DNA from: Aquilaria yunnanensis
Lineage: Eukaryota; Streptophyta; Magnoliopsida; Malvales; Thymelaeaceae
Reading direction: 5' to 3'
DNA: 64,000 bases
NCBI GenBank assembly: GCA_039654915.1
Contig: CM077594.1
Span: 104,360,893-104,424,892, forward strand
Part shown: piece after piece, positions 12,950-25,934 of the stretch
How the letters are laid out: the number at the start of each line of letters is the position of its first letter
How positions within the stretch are numbered: position 1 is the first letter of the stretch
The notes under the pieces: model-generated
The model's input: only the letters and a program-made list of their open reading frames with translations
Database searches by the model: none
Told to the model about the DNA's origin: nothing
Position numbers and translations under genes: made by a program

Positions 12950-14420
12950 AACCTCTTTTAATAGAAATATGTCTGCTGCCTTCAATTCCATTAAGCATGT
13001 GATTACTGATAATCTAAATCAATGGCTTTCTAAGGAAATGACAGAGGATGAGATAAAAGAAACAACTTTTCAAATGGGAGGCTTGAAGGCACCAGGTCCT
13101 GATGGATTCTCAGGAATCATTTACTAATCTTACTGGGATCATATGAGGGAAAGCATTGCCAGATTTGTGAAATTTTTCTTCATTTAAGGTACTCTAAATC
13201 CTTTTCTTAATGAAACATTTATTGTTCTTATACGTAAGCTAGTTTCTCCTGAAACAGTGTTTCATTACCACCCCATAAGTCTCTATAATTTCTCTTACAA
13301 AATTTTTTCTAGAATTTTGGTTAACAAATTAAAGCCTTACCTAAATGATTTTATTTCTCCATGTCAAAATGCCTTTATCAAAGGGAGATCAATTCAGAAA
13401 AATATTCTGATTGCTCGTGAGGTTTTCCATCATTTGAAACTAAAAAGAAAAGGTTTAGTGTGTGATTTGGCTTTGAAAATTGATATGAATAAGGCATATA
13501 ATAGAGTAGAATGAGACTTTTGTGGCTCAATTGCTTGAAAGAATGGGTTTTTTGTTTTTGGATCTATTGGGTGATGAGTTTGATTAGTTATCTCTCTTAT
13601 AGATTGTTATTTAATGGAAAGGTTACTTCTGCTTTTAAACCTTCTAGGGGCTTAAGTGTCCTTATTGTTTTTTATTCTGATTATACATGCTCTCTCTCGG
13701 ATGATAACTACTGTAGTAGAAAAAGGTAACATTAAAGGTATTTAGCTCACTAGATCCTGCTTTTTCCTCCATTTATTTTTTTTTTGCATACAATTCCCTT
13801 TTTTTTTTCCATACAATTCTTTTTTTTTGTTTTTTCTCAAAACCATTTTAAGGAATTGTCAAGCCTTTCAGGAGGTCTTAACTAGCTTCTATGAAGCCTC
13901 TGGTCAAGTTGTTAATGTGAATAAATCTAGCATTTTCTTCAATGGTAATGCCTACATCAATATTTAGAACAGGATCTACTAGCTCTTGCATATTCCTAAG
14001 ACAGATTATCCTGGGAAATACTTGGGGCTCCTAACACTATAAGGAAGATGAAAAATAGAGGCTCTTGCCTTTGTTAGAGATAAGCTGTTTAAAAAACTTC
14101 AAGGCTGGAAGGAAAAACTGTTGTCACATGGTGGTAAGGAAGTTCTGAACAAGTTTGTTACTTTGTCTATTCCTATTTATCCCATGCATTACTTTAAATT
14201 CCCAAAAACTTCGTATGTGAAGATGAATGTTGAGATTGCAAACTTTTGATGGGGTTATTCAAAAAGAGGTAATAAAATCTATTGAAAATTTTGGGAAACT
14301 CTAGCTTAAATGAAGCAAGATGGGGCTTAGGTTTTAAAAATTTTGAGATTTTCAATAAGGCACTATTAGCCAAAATGGTTTGGCCTGTTCTGCAAAATCT
14401 TGACAAATTTTGAGTACAAG
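12950..14420 (+). pseudogene. LINE reverse transcriptase, broken
   Basis: The segment 13257-13514 reads LYNFSYKIFSRILVNKLKPY and then a QNAFIKGRSIQKNILIARE block, the conserved fingers region of plant LINE reverse transcriptase. It ends LKIDMNKAYNRVE, the first catalytic-aspartate motif. Around 13040-13110 the frame gives the upstream APGPDGFSG-like motif. Downstream pieces (13511-13730, 14040-14400) are out of frame with several stops. A T-rich insertion at about 13770-13840 falls where the second catalytic motif would be expected. Confidence 0.75.
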
Positions 14421-15457
14421 TTATGAAAGACTTGTACTTTCCTTAAACTGATTTTCTTCATGCAATGAAAGGTTCTAGGCCATCATGGGATTGGAGTAGC
14501 ATACTTAAAAGCAGAGACATTATTAAACATGATATCTGTTGGCGAGTTAATAATAGGAAATCTGTTATGGTATGAGATGATTCCTAGATACCAACTAAAA
14601 TGGGCCACTGCTTAGTTCTTCATGCAGCTGCTCTTAGTTAATTTGCCAGCATGAATGTTGAGCAAATTTTTGTTACAGTGCTTACGTATGGAATTTATAG
14701 CAAATAGATAAATGGCTCACTAAAAAAATAGAAAGATTATTATGCAGATTCCTGTTGGCAACATTCATACTCAAGACAAGTTAGTTTGGCCTCTTATTAG
14801 GAATGGTTCTCTAACTGTTAAATCAGTGTATAAACTTTAGGAGTTTAAACCTTATCCAATGCATGCCTCTATTTTACATATGTTGGTCATAAAGTTTGGC
14901 CTATTCTTTGGAAAACAAAGTGTCATCCCAAGGTTCTAGATTCCTTATGGCAGTTATGTCAGAATGCATTAGCCACAAAGTTAAATTTGTTCAAGAGAAA
15001 GTGCAAAAAAGACCCATTATGTCCATTTTATGGTCTTCCTGAATCCAATGAGCATGTTGTTCTTTTATGTGATTGGACCTTGGGAGTTTGCTTGGGCATT
15101 TTGGACTATGTAGTGGATAAGGCGACAATTCGCTTGTTTGCATATTGGTTGCTTAAGGTTGCTCCATCCATTAAAGATTAAGACTCTGACTTGTTACTGT
15201 CCAAAATAAGACATACTTGTTGGCAAATATGGAAAGCTAGGAACAATGCTATTTTTTGAGGTCATAAGCTGGATCCTGTGAAGGTGATTAAATGTGTCAT
15301 GCAGGAGGTCCAGGAGTTTTGGACGATGGATAAGCATTCTATAGCATGTTGTGCCCAATCCAAGCTGCTTAAGTTTTGGCAAAAGCCGCCCTGTGGAATA
15401 GTTAAACTAAATATTGATAAGGTATGAAATAAGGCCCTCAAGAAACTTGAAACTGGT

Positions 15458-15862
15458 ATGATCTTCAACTTTGATACAGGCAATTTAATATATATGGGAG
15501 ATTCATATTCTTTTGCTTATGGTGCTATTGCTACTAAATTGATGGCTATTCATTATAGGCTTTGGAAGGCTACTGAGATACAAGTTGCCAGATTAATCAT
15601 TGAAACTGACGCCAAGAATACAATGCAAGTTATCCAAGGAATGGCTCATTGGCAGTCACAACTTGTGCTCGAACATATTCAGCGAGCTAGGAGGAACTTT
15701 GCTTATTGTTTGATCCAGCACATTCCTAGAGATGCAAAAGTTTGTACTGATTTTTTAGCAAAGGCTTGTCTAAATGAGATAAGATCTTTGGAGTGGACTT
15801 CTTGTCCCTCATCTTCTCCTTCTTCTCTAATCACTCATGATGCATTGTATAAACTTGCTTAA
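15458..15862 (+). pseudogene. LINE C-terminal RNase H-like domain (RVT_3 type)
   Basis: The open frame includes FAYGAIATKLMAIHYRLWKA, then IIETDAKNTMQVI and a final HIPRDAKVCTDFLAKA. These match in order the Glu/Asp-containing motifs of the RNase H-like domain at the end of plant LINE ORF2, though the usual catalytic Glu in the AE-x-A-type motif is replaced (AT-x-L-M-A here). It is the longest unbroken block of the LINE, but its upstream partner domains are broken. Confidence 0.7.
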
Positions 15863-15885
15863 TTCTTTTGGCATATAATTATACT

Positions 15886-16484
15886 CTTCTTGGCAAAAAC
15901 AAAATTCAATCACTTAAAAAAATTGTTGTAACTTTTACTCTTTTTTTTTTTAAAAAAAAATAATTGGAACCTCTATTCTTTGAAAGTTAATAGTTTATTA
16001 ATTTAATGACCACTTGAATCATATTTTCAGAAATTAGTATAAATATTTTTTCTTCCCACCTTAACTAAAACAAAAATTTCAAAAAAATATTATTTTTAAA
16101 TTTAATGTTAAAGTGATTTTTGAGCTCCTTGTATAGAATTTTAATTTATATATAAATTAAGCAAATAAAAATTATATATAAAATGATTTCCAGTAATTAC
16201 TTATCAATAATTTCCGAATTACAACATTAGTTTTGTAAACTTCTTTGTTATATTAGAGAACGAACTGTTTGATAAAGCTGATCTGAGCATAGAAGTAAAG
16301 CCAATATATATATATATATATATGTATGTATATGTGTATGTATGTATATGTGTGTGTGTTAGTTGCTTTAGACCCAGTGACTGAAGAAGGAAAAAGATAA
16401 GTTGGCTCCATTGGCCGGCACGACGAATCTTGCTCTCAATTCCATCGCCCCATGAGAAGTTGAGTTCCAACCGTGGAATCTAAG
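15886..16484. other. AT-rich intergenic DNA with a TA/TG microsatellite
   Basis: A compound (TA)n, (TATG)n and (TG)n tract lies at about 16302-16360. The open frame crossing it on the minus strand is a repeat artefact. No gene seen. Confidence 0.5.
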
Positions 16485-16800
16485 ATTCAGTTTGTTTCAA
16501 CTTAATTTATAATAATTTATTTTTGTTTTTATTATTTAAATATTAATATTATATATGTACAGTAATTTATTAAAAAGTATAATTTTTATAATCTTACTAA
16601 ATTTTTATAAATTTTTCTAGTATTAGACATTAAAAAAAATATAAAAATTTAATAACATCTTCAAATAGATTATTATATCTACATAATATTGACTTTCAAA
16701 TGAAATTAATTCAAGATTAAAAAATATATAAAAATAAAAACTAACCACTTTAGATTAAGTTAACTTAATTAAAATAAATTGTCTCTAACTATTTAGAAAC
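16485..16800. mobile_element. AT-rich MITE, copy 1 of 3
   Basis: It shares long segments with 22255-22600 in the same orientation, for example TTTTTATAATCTTACTAAAT, then a CATTAAAAAA segment, then ACATAATATTGACTTTCAAA. The element at 25935-26290 is the inverted copy. The ends are short inverted repeats around CAACTTAATTTA and TTAAGTTAACTTAATT. Non-coding. Confidence 0.55.
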
Positions 16801-17860
16801 CAAGATTTGTCAGTCCTGTTCTCTTGTAATGATCACCTAAAGATGTCGTTAGAAGAACGCCTTATAATTTTATGAATAAGAATCATTTGAAACCAAAAGA
16901 GAATCTGGCTTTCTATACCCTAAAAACTTATTGTTTTTTTTATTTGTGAAAAATAAATTGTAACAACCACATATAGTAGTATCCCAAAATTTGAGATGAA
17001 TTCGAAAATAATATAATTCACACAGAAAGTAAAACTTATCGAATAATTATACTGTATATATTTAGCGCGGGACACTAACTCGATAAATTTTGTTCCGATT
17101 TCTCACGTGATGGATTTCACAATTGCAGCAAAAATGAAAAATAATTGTATTTCACCTTTTTTTCAATAATAAGAAGCAAAGGCTATTTGGCCTTTTAAGC
17201 GGCTATGACTTGATGATTGGAGCCGGCGGCCTGAGTTAGAAGTTCTGGTGGCTTTGGAATTAAGCATAGAATCATCTCGGATATGCTCGCTTCCGCCAAT
17301 CCAACATCTTACCCTGCTTTCACCGGAGCCACAAGAAAGAGGGGGCCGGGGGACAACGTTATTCTTTGTTAATTTTATGCAATGCTCTTGAAAGATTAAA
17401 ATTTTCTTAAACTTCATTAGAATTGAAATGAGACGCCGGTGAGTTGAGATAAAGCGGAAACAATAGTATATAAAGCAATTATGAAATTTATCAAAAGAAA
17501 CCTCACTTTTTCATAAAAAGGCGTACTTAGGTTAGGTTTTGTTTTCTAATTGTTTTTTCGTGGTAGCTTTCAGAATCATCTTTTGTGGCGCAAAAATCAT
17601 TTACCTTTTGATGATAAAAGCTTGTTAGATTCTCTGCAATATCTCTTTCGCGCAGACCATGATTGTTTCTGGAAAAGCAGAGCAATTAATCCAAGGAACA
17701 ATATTATGAGAAAAGGCTCGGGATTTGCTTGCAAAACACAATTTCTCAAGCCCACATGCGCAAAGAAACACAAAAAATCTAAAAATCCTGCATCTTTTTC
17801 ACTCCTCTGGCCCAACTAACAACACCTGTCGCGCGGCAGCATAGAAATTTCACTGATTTC
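16801..17860. other. 3' flank of the NAC gene, no separate gene supported
   Basis: Contains the presumed 3' UTR of the minus-strand NAC gene (just below 17861). A less AT-rich patch at 17190-17350 gives only short frames on both strands without recognisable domains. Confidence 0.45.
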
Positions 17861-18741
17861 TCATAAATCAAAACCACTGGAACAGAGTTCTGTGGTTTCG
17901 CTTGAGCTCGGTGATGAAGGTTGGGGAGGACTAAATCCAGAGCAATTTTCCACCGTAAAATCCAAAGCGAAGAAGTTCTCAGAAGAAGCCATTATTGCTG
18001 CAGATTTTTTCTGTTGCCTCTTCCTCTGGAACACTCTGTAAACAGCCCACTTCTCTGATGCTTGGGTCTTACCCATCTGCCAGTTTTATCAAACCCGTAA
18101 TTAGAAATATTTTTGAACTTCAAAAGTCCTTTTCCCCCAAGTTACTTACAATACAGAGAACAAATTATCTACCTTGCGAACAGGATTAAAAAGGGTGTTT
18201 CTCGGAAAATCGACAAGGCGATATTTGTGCATGAACCACTTGCAGTTGCTCCTACAAGACTGGCCATTTTCCCGGAAAATCATAGTCTTTCTTACTCCAA
18301 CGACTTCGGAACTCCCAGAAGCTAAAATTTGCTTGTCTTTGCCTACGGGCTTCCAGTAGCCAAGCCCAGCCACTCTCCTTCGTTTGTTGCCAATCTCATA
18401 ATCAACTCCATTTTCTCTGCTGAAAAAATACCTCTTTTCTTTCAAATGGCCTGAACATACAAAGAATTCTTAGCAAACAGAACATGGAAAATACTTGGAC
18501 AAAACTTTGGTTTGGTTCTGAATAAGTACTTATAATTCCATAGAAATTAAAACAAACCTGGAAGGTTCCAAGGATCTGTCTGAAAAACATCAAGCTCAGG
18601 GATGACAGAAGCAGGCAATGGCAGGCCAGAAGCCTTTCTCTTCAAGTAATGAACCACAAGCTCTTCATCTGTGGGCTGAAATCTGTAGCCTATGGGCATT
18701 CTGATCCCTCCATTCACAACAAACCCTGTTCCTCTCTCCAT
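17861..18741 (-). CDS. NAC-domain transcription factor, three exons
   Basis: Predicted nuclear DNA-binding transcription factor. Exons on the minus strand: 18741-18558, 18450-18173 and 18076-17861. Both introns (107 and 96 bp) have GT-AG ends and keep the frame, giving 225 aa plus stop. Exon 1 carries NAC subdomains A and B ([19 protein letters not shown], then [20 protein letters not shown]). Splicing restores the family signature [13 protein letters not shown]. Exon 2 has the C and D blocks ([19 protein letters not shown]) and WFMHKYRL; exon 3 completes the fold with [12 protein letters not shown], followed by a short Ser/Pro-rich, acidic activation-type tail. The three-exon layout with introns inside the NAC domain is standard. 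Short length and the N-terminal sequence suggest the NAC83/VNI2-like group, but that needs a tree. The Glu of the usual MHEYRL is Lys here. Confidence 0.9.
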
Positions 18742-18940
18742 AGCAAAGTCCAGAACTTCAAGGCTAAGTTAAAGGAATACTACACTTTTTCCAGCCTCAA
18801 AATTTATGGTGAAGCACAGGGAAGCATGTTTGGCTCTGCGCTTATGTCTTGTTCATTTGTCATGCAACAAGGTAAGAGAAGTGAACCAAATAGAAAGGAA
18901 AAGATGTTGGCTTGTAGCGAGAAGGCAGACAAGAGTTGGG

Positions 18941-18948
18941 TATATATA
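18941..18948 (-). promoter_or_regulatory. TATA box candidate for the NAC gene
   Basis: TATATATA about 200 bases upstream of the NAC start codon would place transcription start near 18910, with a 5' UTR of about 170 bases. A (GA)n/GGGA tract at 19024-19049 lies just upstream, a common feature of plant promoters. Confidence 0.5.
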
Positions 18949-19179
18949 AAAGTACTAGAAAAAAACCAAAAATAAAAACAAAATGAAAACAAATAAATTC
19001 CTCAAAAATCAAAAGAAGAAAATGAGGGAGGGAGGGAGAGAGAGAGAGCTCGCTCTTGTCTTGTTTTCTGACATGGAAGTTTATTTTGACCGGAAACAGC
19101 AATAAGCTTTACGTTGACGAGTCGTCTCTTTTTCACAAACGTGTAAGAAAACTTCTGCCCGTCCGGTCGGCCAAAGAAC

Positions 19180-19706
19180 AATTAAGTCCTAAAACTTTTA
19201 CACTTTTTCTATATCAGTATAAAAAGTTCTAAAACCTAACAATCATGTAAATTATTAGTCTTAAGTTGGATGGGATGACACATGGCTAACAAAAAGCTGA
19301 TGTTGTGCTTAACCTCCATTATGTTAAAAGCCGATGAGTTGTTTACTCTACTAACCCAAAGAAAGGCAAAAGCAACAATAGAAGAGGAACAAAATATGAG
19401 ACTTAGAGAGTGGACAATCTTTGAGAAATTAGAGTTGGCAACAAAAAATATGACTATCCTATAATCAGGATTCCATGTCACATATTTCTTGCCTTATCCT
19501 TCAGAACACCTCTAACATGTGCAGTGCAATTGGTCAAGCTAAAGACATAATGGATGTTAAGCATCACATCAGCTTTCCATCAACCATGTGTGCCATGCCG
19601 TCCAGATTAGGACTAACAATTTACATGTTTGTTAAATTTTAGGACTCGTTTAGAAAAATTTTAAAAACACTGGACTGAAATAGAAATTTTTCAAACGTTT
19701 AGGACT
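19180..19706. mobile_element. TIR element (MITE), about 530 bp
   Basis: The left arm starts AAGTCCTAAAACTTTTACAC and contains CATGTAAATTATTAGTC. The reverse complement of the right arm starts AAGTCCTAAACGTTTGAAAA and contains CATGTAAATTGTTAGTC, at similar spacing, so the arms are about 90 bases. No clear target duplication. The short frames on both strands inside it are not genes. Confidence 0.6.
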
Positions 19707-22254
19707 TCACATGTCATTTCCCCGGTGGCTGTCAACAACAAAACAAGGGACGGGTAAAGTAACCAAGGTCTCCTCCTCTATTGTGGATGATGGGAGCCAC
19801 ACCTAAGGCCACGTAGGTGCTGATTTTTTCTGAAATTAGGGCCTGGGCCCAGCAGCCATGGACGGTCGAGATCTGGTCCGCTGGTTTAATCGATCACGGT
19901 GGTGAAAAGATAATGACCTGACCTGAGTGGTTACCATCTGTAATTGCAAGAATTTTGGCTCGTTATTAAGAGACCGTACAGACAGGCGACAGCAAAAGTT
20001 TATGGTTCCAATCCAATACAACTGGATCACGCATAATGTTGTTTAGATTTTCAAATGCTAACTTATGTTTTACTCTATTGACAATTCGACTTTTTCTTTT
20101 CTTTAACTAACCTTGAAGTTTTATAATCCCTCGTTCTCATCAATCTTTAAACTTTGTCAACATTTACATTACTCACACATATATATTAAATGAATTTGAT
20201 CGTTAATAAATCCCCATTCTAGTGGTAAATTATATTGCGGCATGTTGTTGTACTGATGTGTATTGGCTCCAGCAGAAAAGAGTCTTGAACACTTTAAGTA
20301 ACACATATTTATTCTGATTTACATTAATCCTTACTTTATCAAATGAGTAATACTCATAATACACCAAAAAACTAACGTGCCAATTGTTACTCTTGTGTCA
20401 AAAGATCGGCCTACGACAAAAGCAAGAGGGTGTTATTTTTTGCTGACAGGATTTCAATTTCAAGAGGATCATCTTGTGCCAAACTCCACAGCATTGTGAC
20501 AATTTGATACAAAGAAAGATACAGCAAGGAGTAGATAGAGAACTACAAGAATAAATTTCTTATATCTGTAATAAATCACTTTATATGCTCCACCAAAAAT
20601 AAAAAAGAGAATTATAATTTATTGTCTTGATGTTTATCTTCTATTTGGAAATCTCTCTCAAATCCTTTTAGGTTTGAGGTTTTAGGAAACTCACACTTAC
20701 CCACATATTATCTATTTTGGATGTTGAAATCAATGGTAAATTATACATTGGGACCTCAACTTTCAGCTTTTGTTTAAGTTTTCTCCTTAACAAATAAATT
20801 GTTTCATTACTTGTATTTTTCAAATGACTTAATATATTTATATTTATTGTTCCTTTAACTTACTGTACTATTTTATCTTACAATTCAGTTTTTATTTATT
20901 TTTCATCATTGTATTTACTTTCCTTTTTTATATTTTTAGTTTTTTTTATCACATTTAATTAATAATGCCATTTTAGTTTTAAAAATTGGTTATCTCTTTC
21001 TATCCCCCTCATTCTTTTTCAAAAACATTTTATGGTAACTATTAAATCAAAAACCAAAAAATTGATATTGCTGTTTTTTTTATAATAATATGAAAACTTT
21101 AAAATACATTTTGTTCAAGTTAGTGAGACATTTGGTCATTTTGATGTAATTTAAGTTTTATATATTTATTAATTGGTTAATTATTTTCTAAGAAAATCTT
21201 ATTTAGAAAATTATTTCTTTATTTCCTTAACTAAAAATGGCACTACTCTTTGGAGCAATGAGGACTGCTAGAAGACAGAATGCAAGAAAGAGCAGTTTTA
21301 GTCATCAAATAACACTACCTCTTGAGAAGGATAATGATATAGAAGACCTTACAACAGAATGTAAATATGAGGAGTTAGTGAATTATAACTCAAAATAGAG
21401 TAATCCATTAGTAGTTTCAATTTCACCTGACTTCGAAGATGAAGTCAAAGAAATATGACCGAAAATTAATTGAGCTTCTTAGAAATTGATAAAGAATCAA
21501 TAAACATTTTCTTGAATAAGTATTTCTTATGAAACAATTAATTAATGAATAAGTATATAAAACTAAAAATATAACAAAATAATCAATGATATTAATTGAA
21601 ATGAAAGCCATTTTGGAGTTTTCATATTGTAAATATAAAACTAATCATTTCTTTGATTTTATATTTAATAGTTATCATAATAAGTTTTGAAAACAAAAAC
21701 AATGTTGACACTTACAAAGCTTCTAAATAACAAAAAAATAAATACAAACAATTTCTAAAATAAAAATGATATTCTTAATTAGAGGCATTTGAAAATTTTA
21801 AAACACAAAGATAAAAATTATATAGAGAAAATAAAAAGTAAATGAAAGCTTAATCATAAGAAAAAAAAACTAGGAGATGGTAAGTTGAATGGAACAATAT
21901 ATTTAAAAATGAATTATATTGTATTATTTGAAATATTGAAATTATAATGAAATAATTTATATGTTAAGCCTTAAGGAAAAAGCCTAAACAATAACTAAAA
22001 GTAGATGATTCAGAGTATAATAAATCCACAGGTTTTAATCTCCAAAAGAGATAATAAGAGATAAGTGTAGATTTCTTAAAATTTTAAGTGGCTTATAAAA
22101 GGTTTTTGAAATAAAGAACTGGCAACATGTAATTGTGGATAAGCGTTAATGGAAATATTGTAATTTATTTTTTTCTCTGAATTCAGTGGCATTGCTTGAT
22201 CAACCATATCTAGAGGTACCAAGTTCCTGACACTTATAACATGAAGAGTTGGTT
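19707..22254. other. AT-rich intergenic DNA
   Basis: No gene recognised. A 53-codon frame at 21237-21398 with basic and acidic patches is the only mildly structured frame, and nothing supports it beyond being open. Confidence 0.5.
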
Positions 22255-22600
22255 CGTCTAAACTTGAGTCAATTAAATTTAAAATGATTTATTTTTATTT
22301 TATTTATTTTTTATCTAAAACTAATTTTAATTAAAATTCAATATTATGTAAGTTTAATAATATATTAAAAATATAATTTTTATAATCTTACTAAATTTTC
22401 ATTATTTTTCTATTTTTAGGCATTAAAAAAGAAAATTCATGCATAAAAATTTAACAACATCATAAAAATTTAATTTTAAATGGATTATTATACCTACATA
22501 ATATTGACTTTCAAATAAAATTGGTTTCACGTAAAAAAAAATATATATATATATAAATAAATTAGTTGAGTTAATTTAAAATGAATTGGCCCTAATTCAG
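22255..22600. mobile_element. AT-rich MITE, copy 2 of 3
   Basis: Same family and orientation as 16485-16800 (shared ATAATCTTACTAAATTTT and ACATAATATTGACTTTCAAA segments). The ends form an inverted repeat: TCAATTAAATTTAAAATGA on the left against TTAATTTAAAATGAATTGG, read from the other strand, on the right. Confidence 0.55.
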
Positions 22601-23648
22601 CAAGATCTAAGCAGGCAAACTACTCAGGCGATACCCTGCTGGAGATCGAGAAATATCCAAGTCGTAATTAGTAGGTGACTCAATTTCTCATCAACGATTT
22701 GAAGTTGGATATATAGGCATTGAGACTTTGGGTTTTTAATTATATATGCAGTCACTGGTGTTATGTAATTTAGACACTTTTGTCATGAGAGTGGATACTT
22801 TTTTGATATGGCTATAGTGGTTTGAATGACACATTGCCAATTCATTTTGCCAAATATGTCATGCCCGATTATTGCTAACGGAATATCTCATATAAATTAT
22901 AAAGACAGAATATTCAATGCAACTAATGGTGGATGACCAATTTGGATTGGCTCGCAAACAATTTATTTGACAAAAAAAGACCATCAGGTTTGAGCTAATA
23001 TGAAGATATTAGTGGTTTTATGTTATTTTTGTAGTTACAAGGGAAATGTCTTATATACACCTTACTTTATGTATACCTTATCCCTATAATTGTTTTTATA
23101 CTCTCATTAAAAATAAAAAATCTCAATCATGCCCTATCCTCCTCTCTTTAACACAACAATAGACGGCAAGTCGTCAACTGGAAGAATCGCAGAAGCAAGG
23201 AAAGAAGAACGGAGATAGAAGCAACGACAGATTGAAGAAGAAGATAGCTGAGTTGTTAGAGCAGGCAGTCGACAAGCCGATGGTGGAGACAAATGTGGCG
23301 GCATTGGAGAGGGAACAGGCCAGCGAGAAGGATGGTAACGAGCAAGATCCATCTTTGCAAATTTCGGGTCTTCCAATTGATGAGCGAGATTGACAGACGC
23401 AAGAGCATGCCGTTTCCAATGGTTTTCATCGGCGAGGAGTAGGTGGACTTGGAGGGGCGGCAGACTATAGTATTTTTTTGTCAAACCCTCTTTTTATCCT
23501 TTTTTTTTTTATTTTTTTTCAAATGAGTCCTTAATATTTTTTAGGTATGTATATGTGTACACGCTAAAATAAGACGCAATAGGAAAATTATATGTATATC
23601 AAAATAATATGAGAACAATTTTAATACTAAATTATAACTTATACAATA
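22601..23648. other. Intergenic DNA, no gene supported
   Basis: The minus-strand frame at 23134-23484 (116 codons) lies in a short less AT-rich patch. It has no recognisable domain and ends in low-complexity sequence. I treat it as non-coding or an unidentifiable gene scrap. Confidence 0.4.
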
Positions 23649-25190
23649 TGTTGGCCCAAATACAACCAAGAGGAGAGGTGAATTGGTTAGGTTCCAAATC
23701 AAACTAAAAATGAGTTCTTGAATCTTTAAACTTAGAGTTAATTTAAGGAAAAATAATTAACCATATTCTAACTAGAAAAAGACTACCACAATCCACCTAA
23801 ATTTGCTTTGAAAGCAGCCTTTGAATTATTTTTGAAAACAAACAAGTTCAACTAAGATAGGTTGTATAAAATACCAACCAAAGATCAAGTATGTAGAGAA
23901 AAGGAGAAAAGCTTGCACACAAAGATTTATAGACGTTCGGTCTCTCCTCTTGAGAGTCTACTCCTCCCCTAAAGTTCACCACTTGAGAGTTTTCTTCTTC
24001 ACTATGAATCACAAGAGTACATACTCCTTTGGTAGTTCTCTCTACCACAACCACTCACTAGTTTTCCTAAAGGCTAACTAGAAAATTCACCAACACCCTT
24101 TCCCTCACTAGTTTTTCTAGAGGCTAACTAGAAACCTCACCAACTCAATCTCACCAAAATGGTGTTCACAAGGTTACAAAGTGGTAAGAACAATAGAAGC
24201 TCTCAAAGCTAGATAAACAAGTGAAAACACAAGTTCTTGGCAAATATCAAGTTTGAGCTCTTTGATGATGGATTCTCTTTTCTAATTGCCAAGAATGTTT
24301 TCCCAGATGATTCTTAATGTTTTTATACTCCAATGGATGCAAAAGAGACGTTGAAGACCGTTGCAATAATCAGAAAAGTTCCATTGAAATCTGGCGAACA
24401 TTGCTGTCAATTTTGATAGAAAATCGTTTCTGTCGCCCAGTTTCACCCGGGTGAAATAATTTTACTCGATTGAAAATTCAGTCTGATAACGAAATTTAAG
24501 GTTTGACCTCCAACGGCAATATTGGTAATTAATGAGTTGTCAGCGCTTAACACACGTGGAAATTTGATGTGGCATGAATTTATAATGAATTTACAAAGAT
24601 TTTTTGAACTGAAAAATCACGCGCAAATCTAGAATCAATGTTTCACCCGGTTGAAAAATTTTCACTCGAGTGTTTTCCTGTTCCAAAACCAAAATGATTT
24701 CGAGTTCGAAAAATCACTCTAATTTCACCTGGTTGAAAAAATTTCACTTGAGTATTTTTCTGTTCTAGAACCAAAATACTCTCAGCTTAAAAAAAATCAC
24801 TCCAATTTCACCCAGTTGAAAAATTTTCACTCGAATGATTTTCTTGTCCAGAAGTAAAATGCTATCGAGTTCGAAAACTGGCTCCAGTTTCAACACGTTG
24901 AAACATTTTCACCCTGTTGAAACTGTAGCTCCAGGATTTTCTTACTTCCAAACCTTCAAACTTCAATGAATTTTTCTCCAAAATGATTTCTTCCTTCACA
25001 AGCAATGCTTGAATCAACATAAATACTTTAAATATACTTATGAAATAATTTTCCTTCCAAAGATCAAAACTTTATCAATAAAAGACCAATGTATAAATTT
25101 TTAGGTAAAGCTTTGAAACACATAAAACAAATATGTTTTGTTATCATCAAAATCAAATAAATGTGAACCATGGATGGAACAAATCCAACA
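23649..25190. mobile_element. Solo LTR, 1,542 bp, with 5-bp target duplication
   Basis: The unit starts TGTTGGCCCAAATAC and ends ACAAATCCAACA, giving the 5'-TG...CA-3' ends and inverted TGTTGG/CCAACA termini of plant LTRs. It is flanked by a perfect 5-bp repeat, CAATA (23644-23648 and 25191-25195). No internal region or second LTR adjoins, so it is a solo LTR left by recombination. Between 24440 and 24930 it contains about five diverged units of 80-90 bp, each with a TTTCACCCGGTTGAAA-like core. The class may be Copia or Gypsy. Confidence 0.75.
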
Positions 25191-25732
25191 CAATATGTAG
25201 AGACAATCGTATAAACCTATAATTATATATGTACAAAGAAACTTATACATACAATTGATTATATTAATAATAGTTTTCACAATCAGTACATTAAATATAT
25301 CAATAATATATTCGGTATCTCATTTATATATATGTTTCACATTATTTGTACATATCTCTAATTTTAGCAGGAAGTATGATTTGATGCATTTAGATCTGTT
25401 TTTTTTTATGGGAGGTTAAACTTGTGCATATGAATGAAAACATATAGGTGATCTCATTTGTACACATATTATACATTATTTGTATAGATTTTTTACTTTT
25501 TTTGTATATCAAATTTGTATATATATATTGTATCTGATTTGTATATATGTTTAATTTTAAGAGAATAAAAGATTTGATATGTTTACACTTGTTTTATGCC
25601 AGGAATGAAAATATTAGAATGCAAATATATATAAACATAAGAATATGGTGCGGATTAGACTTACCACTGCACTTAGAATTGAGTGAAGGGTTGAAAACTT
25701 GAAATTATCCCATTATTGCAAGAGTCTAACAA

Positions 25733-25733
25733 C

Positions 25734-25778
<45 letters not shown>
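25733..25778. repeat. (AAT)n microsatellite
   Basis: About 15 uninterrupted AAT units between 25733 and 25778. Confidence 0.95.
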
Positions 25779-25779
<1 letters not shown>

Positions 25780-25934
25780 TCATAGGAGCTTCTTGATTTT
25801 TTTAACGGTATTTTAGTAGTAGCTTAATATAGTGAGATTGCATCAACAAGAGAGATCAATTTAAGATGATTATTTGATTGTTCATGTTCGCTTTCTTTCT
25901 TTTTGTTATTTGTTCTTTAAAATTGGGCATTTTA

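Larger units (their letters stand above)
10587..15885 (+). mobile_element. Decayed LINE (L1-type non-LTR retrotransposon)
   Basis: Four blocks typical of plant L1 elements appear in the right order on the plus strand: an ORF1 with DUF4283 and a zinc-knuckle-like part (10587-11344), an apurinic endonuclease (11739-12513), a reverse transcriptase (about 12950-14400) and a C-terminal RNase H-like domain (15458-15862). Every block is broken by stops or frameshifts, so the copy is dead. I could not identify a target duplication; both ends are approximate. Length of about 5.3 kb is close to full length for the family. Confidence 0.8.

Noticed and set aside
23134..23484. Minus-strand frame of 116 codons
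   Set aside because: No recognisable motif, a shadow frame exists in another phase, and it has no splice or promoter context.
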